A stretch of DNA of 64,000 bases from Bacillus sp. V2I10. Lineage in GTDB: Bacteria > Bacillota > Bacilli > Bacillales > Bacillaceae. The notes beneath the pieces were generated by a model that worked only from the letters and a program-made list of their open reading frames with translations, had not been told where the DNA came from and searched no databases. Shown one piece after another: positions 9,291 through 18,780 of the stretch (position 1 is the first letter of the stretch; the number at the start of each line of letters is the position of its first letter). Both the position numbers and the translations under genes were made by a program. The stretch spans positions 954,001 through 1,018,000 of the forward strand of contig NZ_JAUSYV010000001.1 of assembly GCF_030817055.1 (NCBI RefSeq), written 5' to 3'.

Positions 9291-9340
9291 AAACCTATTT
9301 CTGAGGAGTGGATGTTCAGAGATAGGTTTTTAGTTTTTAG
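9291..9340 (+). terminator. Terminator of the hut operon
   Basis: AAACCTATTTCTGA pairs with TCAGAGATAGGTTT over 14 bp, with one G-U pair, around an 11-nt loop. A T-rich tail follows. Confidence 0.85.
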
Positions 9341-9363
9341 CACTCTATAAACTAAATAGAATG

Positions 9364-9407
9364 AGGAACCCTGCATAAAAAAACATCCGGGGTTCCTCTA
9401 TTTTTTA
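9364..9407. terminator. Second hairpin terminator between hutG and citM
   Basis: GAGGAACCC/GGGTTCCTC closes an A-rich loop. The T run TATTTTTT lies on the + side, but the convergent arrangement suggests it also serves the minus-strand transporter ending at 9431. Confidence 0.7.
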
Positions 9408-9430
9408 CGGTTGAATGCTCTTTTTACTAG

Positions 9431-10729
9431 TTAAAAAGGGATAATTGATAAGGCAAGAGCTACTAAAATCATAACGGCAGTCGATCCGCAGGCCCATTTC
9501 AGGAAGGTGCGCTGCAAGTCCCCGAAATCTTCTCCAACCATTCCGACTAATAGGTACGTGGACGGTACTAGCGGACTTAATAGGTGGACAGGCAATCCAA
9601 GAAGTGATGCACGTCCAATAAATGCAGGATCAATTCCATATCCGGCAGCTGCCTTGGCGAGCAATGGCAAAACGCCGTAGTAAAAAGCATCATTGGACAT
9701 GAAAAATGTAAAAGGAGCACTAAGTATTGCTGTAATAAGAGCTAAATGTGAACCAAGGGCATCAGGTATATGCGTAATCATAGTGTTTGCGATGGCATCT
9801 ACCATTTTAGTCCCTGAGAGAATACCTGTAAAAATACCTGCTGCAAACACCATGGAAACGACTGATAATGCATTATCAGCATAGTTTGAAATCCGCGCTT
9901 TCTGGTCACTTAATTTTGGATAATTCATCGTGATAGCAATGGCAAATCCAATCATAAACAAGACAGTAGTTGGCAGGACTTCGTTGATTAGCGCCACTAA
10001 AAGCATGATGGTTAACAGGTAATTCACGACAATTAGTTTTGGCCTTTTAATACCAGCTTCCTCTGAAGAAGCCGCTGTCTGCTGCATGGCCATTGTGCTG
10101 TAATCAATTTCAAGTATACCCACTCTTTTGCGCTCTTTTTTCCCAAGGCAATAAGCCATGAATAATACAAATAATACTCCTCCAGCCATTGAGGGAATGA
10201 CCGGAGTGAAAATATCCGACATCTCAAGATTTAATGCCGTCATGGCTCTGGCAGTAGGTCCTCCCCATGGAAGGAGGTTCATAACACCTGAAGCAGATAC
10301 GGCAATCCCTGCTAATATCAGCGGCCTCATGCCAATTCGTTTATACAAAGGCAGCATGGCTGAAATCGTAATTATATATGTTGTGGTTCCATCACCATCT
10401 AAGGAAATCAACAAAGCGAGGACTGCCGTACCGATGGCTATCTTTACAGGATCTCCTTTTACAACTTTCAAGATGGTTGAAATAATAGGATCAAATACTC
10501 CTGCATCAATCATTATGCCGAAAAAGAGAATGGCAAATAGGATCATAATGCCTGTGGGTGCTACACTTTTTATGCCATCAAGCGCCATGGGTCCAATTTC
10601 TTTTCCGAATCCGCCGATTAATGCAAAAACAACTGGAACCACCATCAGTGCAATCATTGCCGTTAGACGTTTTGTCATAATTAAAATCATGAATGTGATT
10701 ATCATTAAAAATCCTAATAATGCAAGCAT
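9431..10729 (-). CDS. citM: CitM-type metal-citrate transporter (CitMHS family)
   Basis: 432 aa, matching the 433 aa of B. subtilis CitM. A secondary transporter with about 11-12 hydrophobic segments that imports divalent-metal-complexed citrate. Family signatures include MTKRLTAM near the start, LVALDGDGTTTY-like SLDGDGTTTYIIT, MNLLPWGGPTARA and HLLSPLVPSTYLLVG. The chosen ATG at 10729 has AAGAGGTGA upstream; the 13-codon extension upstream has no RBS. A perfect CcpA cre lies 52 bp before the start. The two-component system most likely to induce it, citST, lies on the same strand but about 8.7 kb upstream. Confidence 0.88.
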   Translation of the reverse strand: MLALLGFLMIITFMILIMTKRLTAMIALMVVPVVFALIGGFGKEIGPMALDGIKSVAPTGIMILFAILFFGIMIDAGVFDPIISTILKVVKGDPVKIAIGTAVLALLISLDGDGTTTYIITISAMLPLYKRIGMRPLILAGIAVSASGVMNLLPWGGPTARAMTALNLEMSDIFTPVIPSMAGGVLFVLFMAYCLGKKERKRVGILEIDYSTMAMQQTAASSEEAGIKRPKLIVVNYLLTIMLLVALINEVLPTTVLFMIGFAIAITMNYPKLSDQKARISNYADNALSVVSMVFAAGIFTGILSGTKMVDAIANTMITHIPDALGSHLALITAILSAPFTFFMSNDAFYYGVLPLLAKAAAGYGIDPAFIGRASLLGLPVHLLSPLVPSTYLLVGMVGEDFGDLQRTFLKWACGSTAVMILVALALSIIPF

Positions 10730-10780
10730 GCTCTTCACCTCTTTTGTTAATAAATAAAGTGTAAACAAAATATTCTGAAA

Positions 10781-10794
10781 TGAAAACGTTTACA
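10781..10794 (-). promoter_or_regulatory. CcpA catabolite-responsive element (cre) of citM
   Basis: TGAAAACGTTTACA fits the cre consensus TGWAANCGNTNWCA at every position. Glucose repression of citrate transport through CcpA is established for B. subtilis citM. Confidence 0.85.
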
Positions 10795-11139
10795 AAATAA
10801 AGTTATTAAAGTAAGTAAACTATATTTTGTACATTAAGTTCACAGAAAGGATTAAATATCTGCAGCAAAATTTTAGTTTGCGAGCCGATTAATACATGAT
10901 TAAAATGCTTGTAACGGTTTCAGTTAAGAGGCGCAAAACAGTAAATCATATGAATTTAGCACCCCATTTAACAAATTAAATGGGGTGGGTTTTTGGACAT
11001 TTATTTTAAAAAGGTAATAACCGTTATTTCGTAAAAGGACCAGATTGTTGAAGAAGGGTTAAAGTTAAAGGTGACCATATCGGTCATCCAGAAAGAGCTG
11101 AATAGTATTATATTACTTTCGAAAGTTTCTGACATTGTA
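10795..11139. other. A+T-rich junction region with an orphan terminator
   Basis: No ORF. At 10960-10992 a perfect 12-bp stem CACCCCATTTAA/TTAAATGGGGTG with a 4-nt loop is followed by GGTTTTT, a + strand terminator with no gene in front of it. It may end a small RNA or be the relic of a gene lost when the downstream nik cluster arrived. Confidence 0.5.
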
Positions 11140-11187
11140 TTGACAGTATCATGCACAATGATTACAATTGAAAATGATTATCATTAG
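11140..11187 (+). promoter_or_regulatory. SigA-type promoter with Fur box in front of nikA
   Basis: TTGACA (11140-11145), 17-bp spacer, TACAAT (11163-11168). Immediately downstream, TGAAAATGATTATCATTAG (11169-11187) matches the 19-bp Fur box almost throughout. Iron-loaded Fur bound here would cover the transcription start. Confidence 0.88.
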
Positions 11188-11208
11188 CGATCTGGAGGAA
11201 AGAGCATT

Positions 11209-12831
11209 ATGTTTAATGGAAGAAATAGCCGTAAAATGTTATTAATAACTTTATTTATTTTATTATTACCAACTATATTACTTGGTTGTACAAAAGCTAG
11301 CGATGTTTCAGCGCCAAAAAGCGATCATGACAACATGTTAATGATGACTTGGCCGAGAGATGTAGGAGAAATGAATCCTCATGTTTATAATCCTTCACAA
11401 TTATTTGCTCAGTCGATGGTTTATGAACCGTTAGTAAGCTACCAAGATGGAGGCAATTTAAAACCGCATCTAGCTGAATCATGGAAAATTTCTGACGACG
11501 GCAAAGTATATACGTTTCATCTGCGTCAAGATGTGAAATTTTCCGACGGAACAAGCTTTAATGCAGAAATTGTGAAAAAGAATTTTGATACTATTTTAAA
11601 TAATGTTGAATTACATAGTTGGTTAGGTTTTATTTCGAAAATAGATCGAACAGATGTAATCGACGAAAATACTTTTAAACTGACATTAACTGAACCATAT
11701 TATCCAACGATTCAGGAGTTAGCTGTTGTTCGACCAGTTCGTTTCTTAGGTGAAGCTGGATTCCCTGAAGATGGTGATACCTCAAAAGGTGTTGTTGAAC
11801 CGATCGGTACAGGTCCATGGATTTTGGAAGAACATAAAGCTGATGAATATGCTATATACAAACGCAATGAAAATTATTGGGGTGAGCTTCCAAAAGTAGA
11901 AAAAATAAAAGTGAAAATCATTCCCGATGCGGAAACCAGGGTACTTGCTTTTGAAAAAGGTGAGCTAGATCTTATTTATGGAGAAGGTGTCATCAGTTTA
12001 GATGCTTTCAAACAATTGGAATCCACTGGTAATTATGAAACTAGCATTTCTGAACCAGTCGCAACGAGGCAACTTGTTATAAATACGAAGAAAGAACAGC
12101 TTTCAGATGAACGCGTACGTCAAGCGTTACATTATGGTTTTAATAAAGAAGCAATGGTTGAAGGAATCACTTCTGGGCTCGAAGAAAAAGCAGATCATAT
12201 TTTACCGACAAATTTCCCTTACACGAAAGACATTGATGTAATGTCAATTGGATATAATGTCGAAAAAGCGAAATCGTTATTAGATGAAGCAGGATGGACG
12301 CTCCCTAAAGGGAAAACGGTTCGTGAAAAAGATGGAAAGTCTCTTGAATTCGAGCTGATGTATGATTCAGCAGAATCGATTCAAAAAGCAATGGCAGAAA
12401 CGCTTCAATCTGAGTGGGCAGCCATTGGTGTTAAATTAAACATTGTTGGGGTTGAACTAACAGATCAAATTCAAAGATTTAAAGAAAATGAATTTGACAT
12501 TAACTTCTTTAGTAACTATGGTGCTCCTTATGATCCACATACTTTTTTAAACATTGTTGCATCTGAAGGATTTGGATTTAATGAGGCAATTTCAGCCTAT
12601 CCGAACAAAGATGAATTACTCAAACAGATTGCAGAGGTTCCTCAAACAACAGATGAGAAACATCGCCAACAGCTTTACTCTTCTATTTTAAAATCAATAC
12701 AAGACCAGGGAGCTATTGTTCCTATTTCTTATATTAAGAAAACAGCGATTTATCAAAAAGATGTCACTAGTTTTACTTTCCCTGCTAATCGTGACGAACA
12801 TCCATTCACAGGAATTAGCATCAAGCAGTAA
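11209..12831 (+). CDS. nikA: NikA/CntA-type substrate-binding lipoprotein
   Basis: 540 aa SBP_bac_5 family. A signal peptide with lipobox ILLGC (Cys27) anchors it outside the membrane. The segment MMTWPRDVGEMNPHVYNPSQLFAQSMVYEPL is highly characteristic of the NikA/CntA branch rather than oligopeptide binders. The binding-pocket Arg of ELAVVRPVRF is kept. The histidine that E. coli NikA uses for nickel (in its FHRTWGAPYDPH) appears to be Phe here (INFFSNYGAPYDPH), from my recalled alignment. That would suit a metal-opine or other metallophore rather than Ni-His2. First gene of a Fur-controlled operon, with GGAGGAAAGAGC before the ATG. Confidence 0.85.
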   Translation: MFNGRNSRKMLLITLFILLLPTILLGCTKASDVSAPKSDHDNMLMMTWPRDVGEMNPHVYNPSQLFAQSMVYEPLVSYQDGGNLKPHLAESWKISDDGKVYTFHLRQDVKFSDGTSFNAEIVKKNFDTILNNVELHSWLGFISKIDRTDVIDENTFKLTLTEPYYPTIQELAVVRPVRFLGEAGFPEDGDTSKGVVEPIGTGPWILEEHKADEYAIYKRNENYWGELPKVEKIKVKIIPDAETRVLAFEKGELDLIYGEGVISLDAFKQLESTGNYETSISEPVATRQLVINTKKEQLSDERVRQALHYGFNKEAMVEGITSGLEEKADHILPTNFPYTKDIDVMSIGYNVEKAKSLLDEAGWTLPKGKTVREKDGKSLEFELMYDSAESIQKAMAETLQSEWAAIGVKLNIVGVELTDQIQRFKENEFDINFFSNYGAPYDPHTFLNIVASEGFGFNEAISAYPNKDELLKQIAEVPQTTDEKHRQQLYSSILKSIQDQGAIVPISYIKKTAIYQKDVTSFTFPANRDEHPFTGISIKQ

Positions 12832-12847
12832 GTATCAGGAGGCTTTC

Positions 12848-13792
12848 ATGGGCACTTATATTTTGAAACGAATTATGTCCATTATTCCAGTTTTTCTTTT
12901 GGCCACACTTCTTACGACTGGAATGATTCACCTTTCACCGGTGGATCCGGCTGAGGCTTATTTAACAGCTGCCCATATCCAACCGACTGATGAGATTTTG
13001 GCTCAGAAAAGACATGAGTTTGGTTTAGATCAACCATTCCTCATTCAATATGTAAACTCTATTATGAAGATATGCCAACTTGATTTTGGCATATCTTATG
13101 TTTCGAATAAGCCTGTTTGGGATGAGGTTATATACCGAATGCCAGCTACCATCCAGCTAGCTTTAGGGAGTATCGTAATTGCGGTGCTGGTCAGTGTCCC
13201 TTTAGGCTTCCTTGCTGGAATAAAGAAAAATAGCCTAATTGACCATTTTAGCCGTTTTCTCTCCTTTTTCGGGGCATCCATTCCCTCTTTTTGGCTAGGT
13301 TATATATTAATTTTTTTCTTTTCTGTTAGACTTGATCTTTTTCCAGTTGAAGGAATTGGAACATGGCAGCATCTTGTTCTGCCTTCCGTTACGCTGGCTC
13401 TCCCCTTAATTGCGATGTATACAAGATTGTTGCGCGCTAGCGTTCTTGAAAATTTGCAAGAGCCATATGTGCTATTTGCCCGGACGAGGGGAATTAATGA
13501 AAAAACCATTATGGCAAAACATGTCTTGAGGATTGCTATTTCCCCGATGATTACTGGACTTGGAATGAACCTTGGAAAACTACTGACTGGAACGATTATC
13601 GTTGAAGCGGTTTTTTCTTGGCCCGGGTTTGGCCGTTATTTTATTGAAGCTATTTTTAATCGTGATATACCTGTCATCCAATGCTATGTGCTAATTGCAG
13701 CTAGCTTATTTATATTTAGCAACTTAATTGTTGATCTTATTCAAATGTATATTGACCCGCGCATTTCCAGGAAAGAAGGGCATCATCGATGA
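12848..13792 (+). CDS. nikB: NikB-type ABC transporter permease
   Basis: 314 aa, the same length as E. coli NikB. Six membrane segments with the binding-protein-dependent permease signature around ARTRGINEKTIMAKHVLRIAI, which contacts the ATPases. The ATG at 12848 follows CAGGAGGCTTTC. The frame is open further back, but that part overlaps nikA and lacks an RBS. 16 nt after nikA; its stop overlaps nikC. Confidence 0.9.
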   Translation: MGTYILKRIMSIIPVFLLATLLTTGMIHLSPVDPAEAYLTAAHIQPTDEILAQKRHEFGLDQPFLIQYVNSIMKICQLDFGISYVSNKPVWDEVIYRMPATIQLALGSIVIAVLVSVPLGFLAGIKKNSLIDHFSRFLSFFGASIPSFWLGYILIFFFSVRLDLFPVEGIGTWQHLVLPSVTLALPLIAMYTRLLRASVLENLQEPYVLFARTRGINEKTIMAKHVLRIAISPMITGLGMNLGKLLTGTIIVEAVFSWPGFGRYFIEAIFNRDIPVIQCYVLIAASLFIFSNLIVDLIQMYIDPRISRKEGHHR

Positions 13793-14622
13793 TAACGAGT
13801 ATACGTAAGATGTTCAAAAGTCAAAAAGTGATTCCTATATGTTCCATGATATTAGGTATTCTTTTTATCATCGCCATATTTGCTCCCTGGATAGCACCAA
13901 ATGATCCAATTGCTGTCAATTTAGCTTATAAACTTCAGCCCCCATCCTGGAATTTCCCATTAGGGACCGATCATTTAGGAAGATGTACCTTATCACGCAT
14001 TTTATATGGGGCACGCATTTCATTAGGCTTTGCCATGCTCATTTTCATTTCATCAATAGCCATTGGTTTAATCGTTGGAACCTTTTCTGGGTATAAAGGC
14101 GGCTGGGTTGATCATGTTTTGATGAGATTTTGCGATGGTGTTATGGCTTTCCCAAATCTTATCCTTATTCTTGGACTGGTTGGTATATTCGGACCTGGAC
14201 TTCCGCAAGTCATCTTAGCACTGATGCTTGTGCAATGGGTCTATTACGCGAGAATGTTCCGAGGAATGGTACTTAGTCTGAAAGAACATAACTTTATTGC
14301 TGCTGCGAAAATAAGCGGCTCTTCTCAATGGAAGATTATTAAAAATCATATTGTCCCAAATGTTCTCCCTCCACTTGTCGTAATGGGAACATTAGAAATG
14401 GGCTGGGCCATCATGGATATATCCGCCATGTCGTTTCTTGGATTAGGAGTACAACCCCCTACACCTGAATGGGGAGCAATGATTCACGAAGGAAAATCGT
14501 ATATTCGGACGAATCCAGAATTAATGCTTTATCCAGGTTTGATCATTATGCTCGTTATTGTAACATTCAATTTATTGGGCGAAGCTTTATCAGATCGATA
14601 CGGTGTCAAACGTCGATTTTAA
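13789..14622 (+). CDS. nikC: NikC-type ABC transporter permease
   Basis: 277 aa, the same length as E. coli NikC. It has an N-terminal OppC-like segment followed by five or six membrane helices. The LGTDHLGRCTLSRILYGARISL motif and an EAA loop around AAAKISGSSQWKIIKNHI are typical. Overlaps nikB by 4 nt (ATGA). Forms the heterodimeric channel with NikB. Confidence 0.9.
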   Translation: MITSIRKMFKSQKVIPICSMILGILFIIAIFAPWIAPNDPIAVNLAYKLQPPSWNFPLGTDHLGRCTLSRILYGARISLGFAMLIFISSIAIGLIVGTFSGYKGGWVDHVLMRFCDGVMAFPNLILILGLVGIFGPGLPQVILALMLVQWVYYARMFRGMVLSLKEHNFIAAAKISGSSQWKIIKNHIVPNVLPPLVVMGTLEMGWAIMDISAMSFLGLGVQPPTPEWGAMIHEGKSYIRTNPELMLYPGLIIMLVIVTFNLLGEALSDRYGVKRRF

Positions 14623-14628
14623 AAGGGA

Positions 14629-15465
14629 ATGAGATTATTGGGAACAGAACAGTCGAATGTGTTACAAGTTAGAGATTTACATGTAAAGGTAAAAACAAAA
14701 AATAGTACTCCCACCCTCGTCCAAGATATAAATTTTGAACTAAAGCGTGGGAGGGTACTTGGTCTTGTTGGAGAAAGCGGATGCGGTAAAACCGTTACAA
14801 GTATGTCCATTCTTCAGCTTCTTGATCGGAAAACGACAACGATTGAAGGTAGTATAGTATTACAAGGACGTGAATTAAACGATTTAGACGATAAAGAAAT
14901 GCGTAAGATCCGTGGCAAGGATATAGCCTTTATTATGCAAAATCCGATGAATGCTTTTACGCCTGTTTTTACTATTGGCCATCAATTTATTGAAACAATT
15001 CGCTCACATAAACCTTGTAATAAAAAAGAAGCAGCAGAGCTTGCCATTGAGGCGATGCATCATGTGAACTTACCAGATCCTGTTAAACTATTAAAATACT
15101 ATCCCTTTCAACTGAGTGGGGGTATGCTTCAACGGGTGATGATCGCTATTGCAGCATGCTTACATCCAGCCGTTATTATTGCCGATGAACCAACAACCGC
15201 ACTTGACGTAAATAATCAGAAGATAGTACTGCGCCACTTAGATAAAATTCGCTCTGAATATGATTCAGCCATTTTATTAATATCTCATGATCTCGGAGTT
15301 ATTTCTGAAATGGCAGATGAAGTAGCCGTTATGCAAAATGGCAGAATAGTAGAAAAAGCGGATGTGTTTCAACTATTTGATGAGCCAAAGCATGAATATA
15401 CGAAAAAACTATTAAATGCACGCTCAATATTACATTTAGATGAATCTATCATCCATTTGGCTTGA
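14629..15465 (+). CDS. nikD: NikD-type ABC transporter ATP-binding protein
   Basis: 278 aa from ATG 14629. Walker A is GESGCGKT, the signature is LSGGMLQRV, Walker B is VIIADEPTTALD, and SHDLG is the H-loop. AAAAGGGA lies directly against this ATG; a TTG at 14638 has better spacing (9 nt), so the true start may be three codons later. Paired with NikE to energise NikBC. Confidence 0.88.
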   Translation: MRLLGTEQSNVLQVRDLHVKVKTKNSTPTLVQDINFELKRGRVLGLVGESGCGKTVTSMSILQLLDRKTTTIEGSIVLQGRELNDLDDKEMRKIRGKDIAFIMQNPMNAFTPVFTIGHQFIETIRSHKPCNKKEAAELAIEAMHHVNLPDPVKLLKYYPFQLSGGMLQRVMIAIAACLHPAVIIADEPTTALDVNNQKIVLRHLDKIRSEYDSAILLISHDLGVISEMADEVAVMQNGRIVEKADVFQLFDEPKHEYTKKLLNARSILHLDESIIHLA

Positions 15466-15496
15466 AATATGATAAGCCTTTACAAGGGGTGAAAAA

Positions 15497-16318
15497 ATGA
15501 GTTTATTACAAGTAAATGAAGTAACTCATAGCTACGGGTCCCGATCGTTTTTTAACTGGAAAGACCGTTCTAAAAAAGTACTTTCGGGTATTTCCCTCTC
15601 TATTGAAGAAGGAACATGCTTAGGATTGCTTGGTACGAGTGGAGCCGGTAAAAGTACTTTAGGCAAAGTGATTCTTGGTTTGGAACGACCACAAAGTGGA
15701 CAAATTCTGTTTCAAGGGCATGATATTTATACTGCAGATAAGCATACTCGTCAAAAAATCCGCCGAGATCTTCAAGCTGTTTTTCAGGATTCATACTCAT
15801 CAGTCAATCCCCGCATGACAGCCGAACGTATTATTGCAGAGCCTTTAGAAAACTATGAAAAGCTTACAGTAGCTGAACAAAAACGAACCATTGTTGAATT
15901 ATTGGAAAGGGTCGGATTGAGTGAAGACGACTTAAAAAAATACCCGCACCAATTTAGCGGCGGGCAATTGCAGAGGATCAATATTGCAAGAGCGATTTCC
16001 CTCAAACCAAAGCTGATAGTCCTAGACGAATCTGTTAGTAGTTTAGATATGGTTAACCAAACACTTATTTTAGAATTACTAAAGGAGCTAAAAGAAGACT
16101 TCGGGCTATCTTATTTCTTTATTACACATGATATTAAAGCTGCCAATACGATTAGTGATATATTGGGTGTACTAGAAAAAGGAGAATTAGTCGAGCTTTA
16201 CGATTCAAAAAATCAGTTTTTTACTTCAGAACATCCTGTAGTAAAAGAGATGAGAGGTTCCATACTTGCTGAGCACCCATGTTTTCGATCGATTAGAACA
16301 AGGGTTAGCCAAACTTAA
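15497..16318 (+). CDS. nikE: NikE-type ABC transporter ATP-binding protein
   Basis: 273 aa. Walker A GTSGAGKST, signature FSGGQLQRINIARA, Walker B LIVLDESVSSLD, H-loop THDIKA. The ATG follows AAGGGGTGAAAAA. The 31-nt gap after nikD has no terminator, so it is the last ABC gene of the same transcript. Confidence 0.88.
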   Translation: MSLLQVNEVTHSYGSRSFFNWKDRSKKVLSGISLSIEEGTCLGLLGTSGAGKSTLGKVILGLERPQSGQILFQGHDIYTADKHTRQKIRRDLQAVFQDSYSSVNPRMTAERIIAEPLENYEKLTVAEQKRTIVELLERVGLSEDDLKKYPHQFSGGQLQRINIARAISLKPKLIVLDESVSSLDMVNQTLILELLKELKEDFGLSYFFITHDIKAANTISDILGVLEKGELVELYDSKNQFFTSEHPVVKEMRGSILAEHPCFRSIRTRVSQT

Positions 16319-16347
16319 TTTAAAAGTATTCATATATTTATTCGAAT

Positions 16348-16386
16348 GCCTCGATTTCATTCACATAATCGGGGCTTTTGTTTTTA
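16348..16386 (+). terminator. Terminator after nikE
   Basis: GCCTCGATT/AATCGGGGC stem (one G-U) with a T-rich tail. It lies between the ABC operon and the MATE gene; some read-through is plausible because no strong promoter is visible before the MATE gene. Confidence 0.7.
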
Positions 16387-16421
16387 GTTTTACCTTAAAA
16401 TTTTAGAAGGAGGAAAGTCGG

Positions 16422-17738
16422 ATGAATCATCGTGCGTACCTTGCTTTGGCGATCCCGCTAACGATTTCAACAATGACGACGCCTTTATTAGGTGCTGTCG
16501 ATACAGCCGTTGTCGGGCAACTTCCTGATCCAGCATATATTGGAGGTGTTGCAGTTGGAACCCTTATTTTTAATACTTTGTATTGGGTATTCGGTTTTTT
16601 ACGGGTTAGCACATCTGCTTTTGCCGCACAAGCTAACGGGGCAAGCGATTCATCTCAAGGAGTACTTGCTTTAACCCGTCCATTTTTAATAGCTGTAATT
16701 GTAGGTATATGTTTTATTCTCTTACAATGGCCGATTGAATATGCTGCTCTTACATTGATTGCCCCTGATTCGGATGTGAGTAAGTTTGCAGTTGAATATT
16801 TTCGAATTCGAATTTGGGGAGCTCCCTTCACATTGATGAACTACGTTATTCTTGGATGGTTAATGGGGATGGCTAAGATTAAAGAATCCTTATTTTTGCA
16901 AGTGTTAATGAATGTTTTGAATATGATTTTGGCCATTCTTTTTGTCCATGTCTTTTCTTTTGCTGTAAAAGGGGTCGCTGCGGCCACTTTGATGGCTGAA
17001 ATTACAGCCTTCGTATTAGGATTACTCATTGTTTTGAAAGCATCACCTTTTGAATGGAAAATACCATCCATTCAAGCACTTATAGATACACAGTCTATGA
17101 AAAAGATGTTTAACGTTAACAAGGATTTGTTTATTCGAACAATTTGTTTATTAGTCGTTATTAATATGTTTACAGCAAAAGGTGCTTCGTTTGGTACAGA
17201 ATTTCTAGCTGCAAATGCTGTATTATTTCAAATCCATTACATAATGGCTTATTTCTTTGATGGGTTCGCAAACGCCTCTAGTATTCTCGTCGGCAAAGCG
17301 GTAGGATCAAATGACAAAAAATTATATAAAAAAACACTTACTTTATCAAGGCAATGGTCTGTGATAACGGCTTTTATCATAGCTAGCGTATATGGATTAT
17401 TTCAAGAACAGATTATTGAACTTTTTACAAATCTACCTAGTGTTATCGAACTTTCAACAAAGTATGGAGCATGGCTCATCATCTACCCGTTTGCTGCTTG
17501 TTTTGGCCTTGTCATTTACGGTGTCTTTACAGGAGCAACTGAAATTGCCCCCGTTCGAAACTCTATGATTTACGCAATGATTATCTATATCATCATACAA
17601 ATCACAATAACTCCTATCTGGCATAATCATGGCCTATGGCTTGCCTTCATCGTCTATACTATTGGACGATCTGGCTTCCTAGTCATGTATACTCCTAGAT
17701 TAAATAAAAAATTATGGCATCTAATGGAAGGGGTATGA
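16422..17738 (+). CDS. MATE-family (DinF-like) exporter
   Basis: 438 aa with about 12 hydrophobic helices in two homologous halves. The N-terminal LALAIPLTISTMTTPLLGAVDTAVVG and the later VKGVAAATLMAE stretch are typical of the family. It is a cation-driven exporter; the substrate cannot be read from sequence. AGAAGGAGGAAAG precedes the ATG. Because it follows a Fur-controlled metal-type importer, it could export a metallophore, much as the staphylopine importer is paired with an exporter, although that exporter belongs to another family. A+T-rich like the nik genes. Confidence 0.85.
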   Translation: MNHRAYLALAIPLTISTMTTPLLGAVDTAVVGQLPDPAYIGGVAVGTLIFNTLYWVFGFLRVSTSAFAAQANGASDSSQGVLALTRPFLIAVIVGICFILLQWPIEYAALTLIAPDSDVSKFAVEYFRIRIWGAPFTLMNYVILGWLMGMAKIKESLFLQVLMNVLNMILAILFVHVFSFAVKGVAAATLMAEITAFVLGLLIVLKASPFEWKIPSIQALIDTQSMKKMFNVNKDLFIRTICLLVVINMFTAKGASFGTEFLAANAVLFQIHYIMAYFFDGFANASSILVGKAVGSNDKKLYKKTLTLSRQWSVITAFIIASVYGLFQEQIIELFTNLPSVIELSTKYGAWLIIYPFAACFGLVIYGVFTGATEIAPVRNSMIYAMIIYIIIQITITPIWHNHGLWLAFIVYTIGRSGFLVMYTPRLNKKLWHLMEGV

Positions 17739-17895
17739 AAATTATAGTTTGGTTCAGTAGAAATAACAAAAGATGGACTAAACCTATTAAAAATAGGCCA
17801 ACCATATATATATTCTGGATGAACTTATAATACGATAGGGCGCTTATCCAAAACTGATCTGACCCCTGTCAAGTAGACACAAAAAATAAGCGCAG

Positions 17896-18780
17896 TTAAG
17901 AAGCCTGACTTCTATATTCGATAGGAGTCAGGTTGTTTAGCTTGTTTTGAAACCTTTCGTGGTTATAAAAGAGAATGTAGTCTTTAATAGCCCTTCTAAC
18001 CTCTTGTGAAGTTTTAAAAGTATGAAGGTTAAAACATTCTGTTTTTAAATGACTAAAGAAATTTTCCATACTAGCGTTATCCCAACAGTTGCCCTTTCTA
18101 GACATACTAGCTTTCATTTTATTTCTTGTGAGTAGCTGATTATAGTTATGGGACGTGTATTGGTATCCTTGATCACTATGGAGAAGGATTCCTTTTACAT
18201 TCCTTCCTTTTATGGCTTTTTTAAGAGTATCCAAGACTAGCTTATAATCATTGCGTCTACTAATTTGGTACGCAACAACTTCGTTATTATATAGGTCTTT
18301 GATGGCAGACAAATATAGTTTCTGTCCATTGAAAATGAGGTACGTAATATCAGTTACCCACTTTTCATTAGGGCGAGAAGCGTAAAAGGCTCTATTTAAA
18401 TAATTATTCGAGATAAGATAAGGTTCTTTCTTACCGTAATAAATTCGTTTCTTCCTGATAATTGCTTTAATACCTAGCTCACTTAGTAACCGTTGAACTT
18501 TTTTGTGATTAATGTGAATATCATAGGTCCTCTTTAACCAAATTTGTATTCTTCTATAGCCATAGATGCCCTTATATTTCTGATGACATTCTATTATTTT
18601 CTGCTTTAGCTTCTCATCCTCTATCTGCTTTTCCGAAGGTAATGCTTTACGCTTTACCCACTTGTAGTATCCACTTCTTGATACTTTAGCCAGATGGCAA
18701 AGTAGCTGTATAGAATGATTAGATAAATCATCAATGATTTGAAATAGATTACTAGGTTCTAAATCAATTCCCCCTTTCAC
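17896..18780 (-). CDS. IS3-family transposase OrfB (DDE integrase domain)
   Basis: 294 aa. HTH_21-like N-terminal part (HLAKVSRSGYYKW, then YGYRRIQIWL) followed by an rve integrase core. The catalytic residues are visible as WVTDIT, LHSDQGYQY and ASMENFFSHLKTE. The GTG start overlaps the orfA stop in the sequence ATGTGA, which suits translational coupling or frameshifting to an OrfAB fusion. Confidence 0.92.
   Translation of the reverse strand: MKGGIDLEPSNLFQIIDDLSNHSIQLLCHLAKVSRSGYYKWVKRKALPSEKQIEDEKLKQKIIECHQKYKGIYGYRRIQIWLKRTYDIHINHKKVQRLLSELGIKAIIRKKRIYYGKKEPYLISNNYLNRAFYASRPNEKWVTDITYLIFNGQKLYLSAIKDLYNNEVVAYQISRRNDYKLVLDTLKKAIKGRNVKGILLHSDQGYQYTSHNYNQLLTRNKMKASMSRKGNCWDNASMENFFSHLKTECFNLHTFKTSQEVRRAIKDYILFYNHERFQNKLNNLTPIEYRSQAS

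Noticed and set aside
10158..10757. 199-codon open frame on the + strand
   Set aside because: It lies antisense to citM, has no RBS, and its Ala/Ile/Pro/Met-rich composition is the usual mirror of a membrane protein gene.
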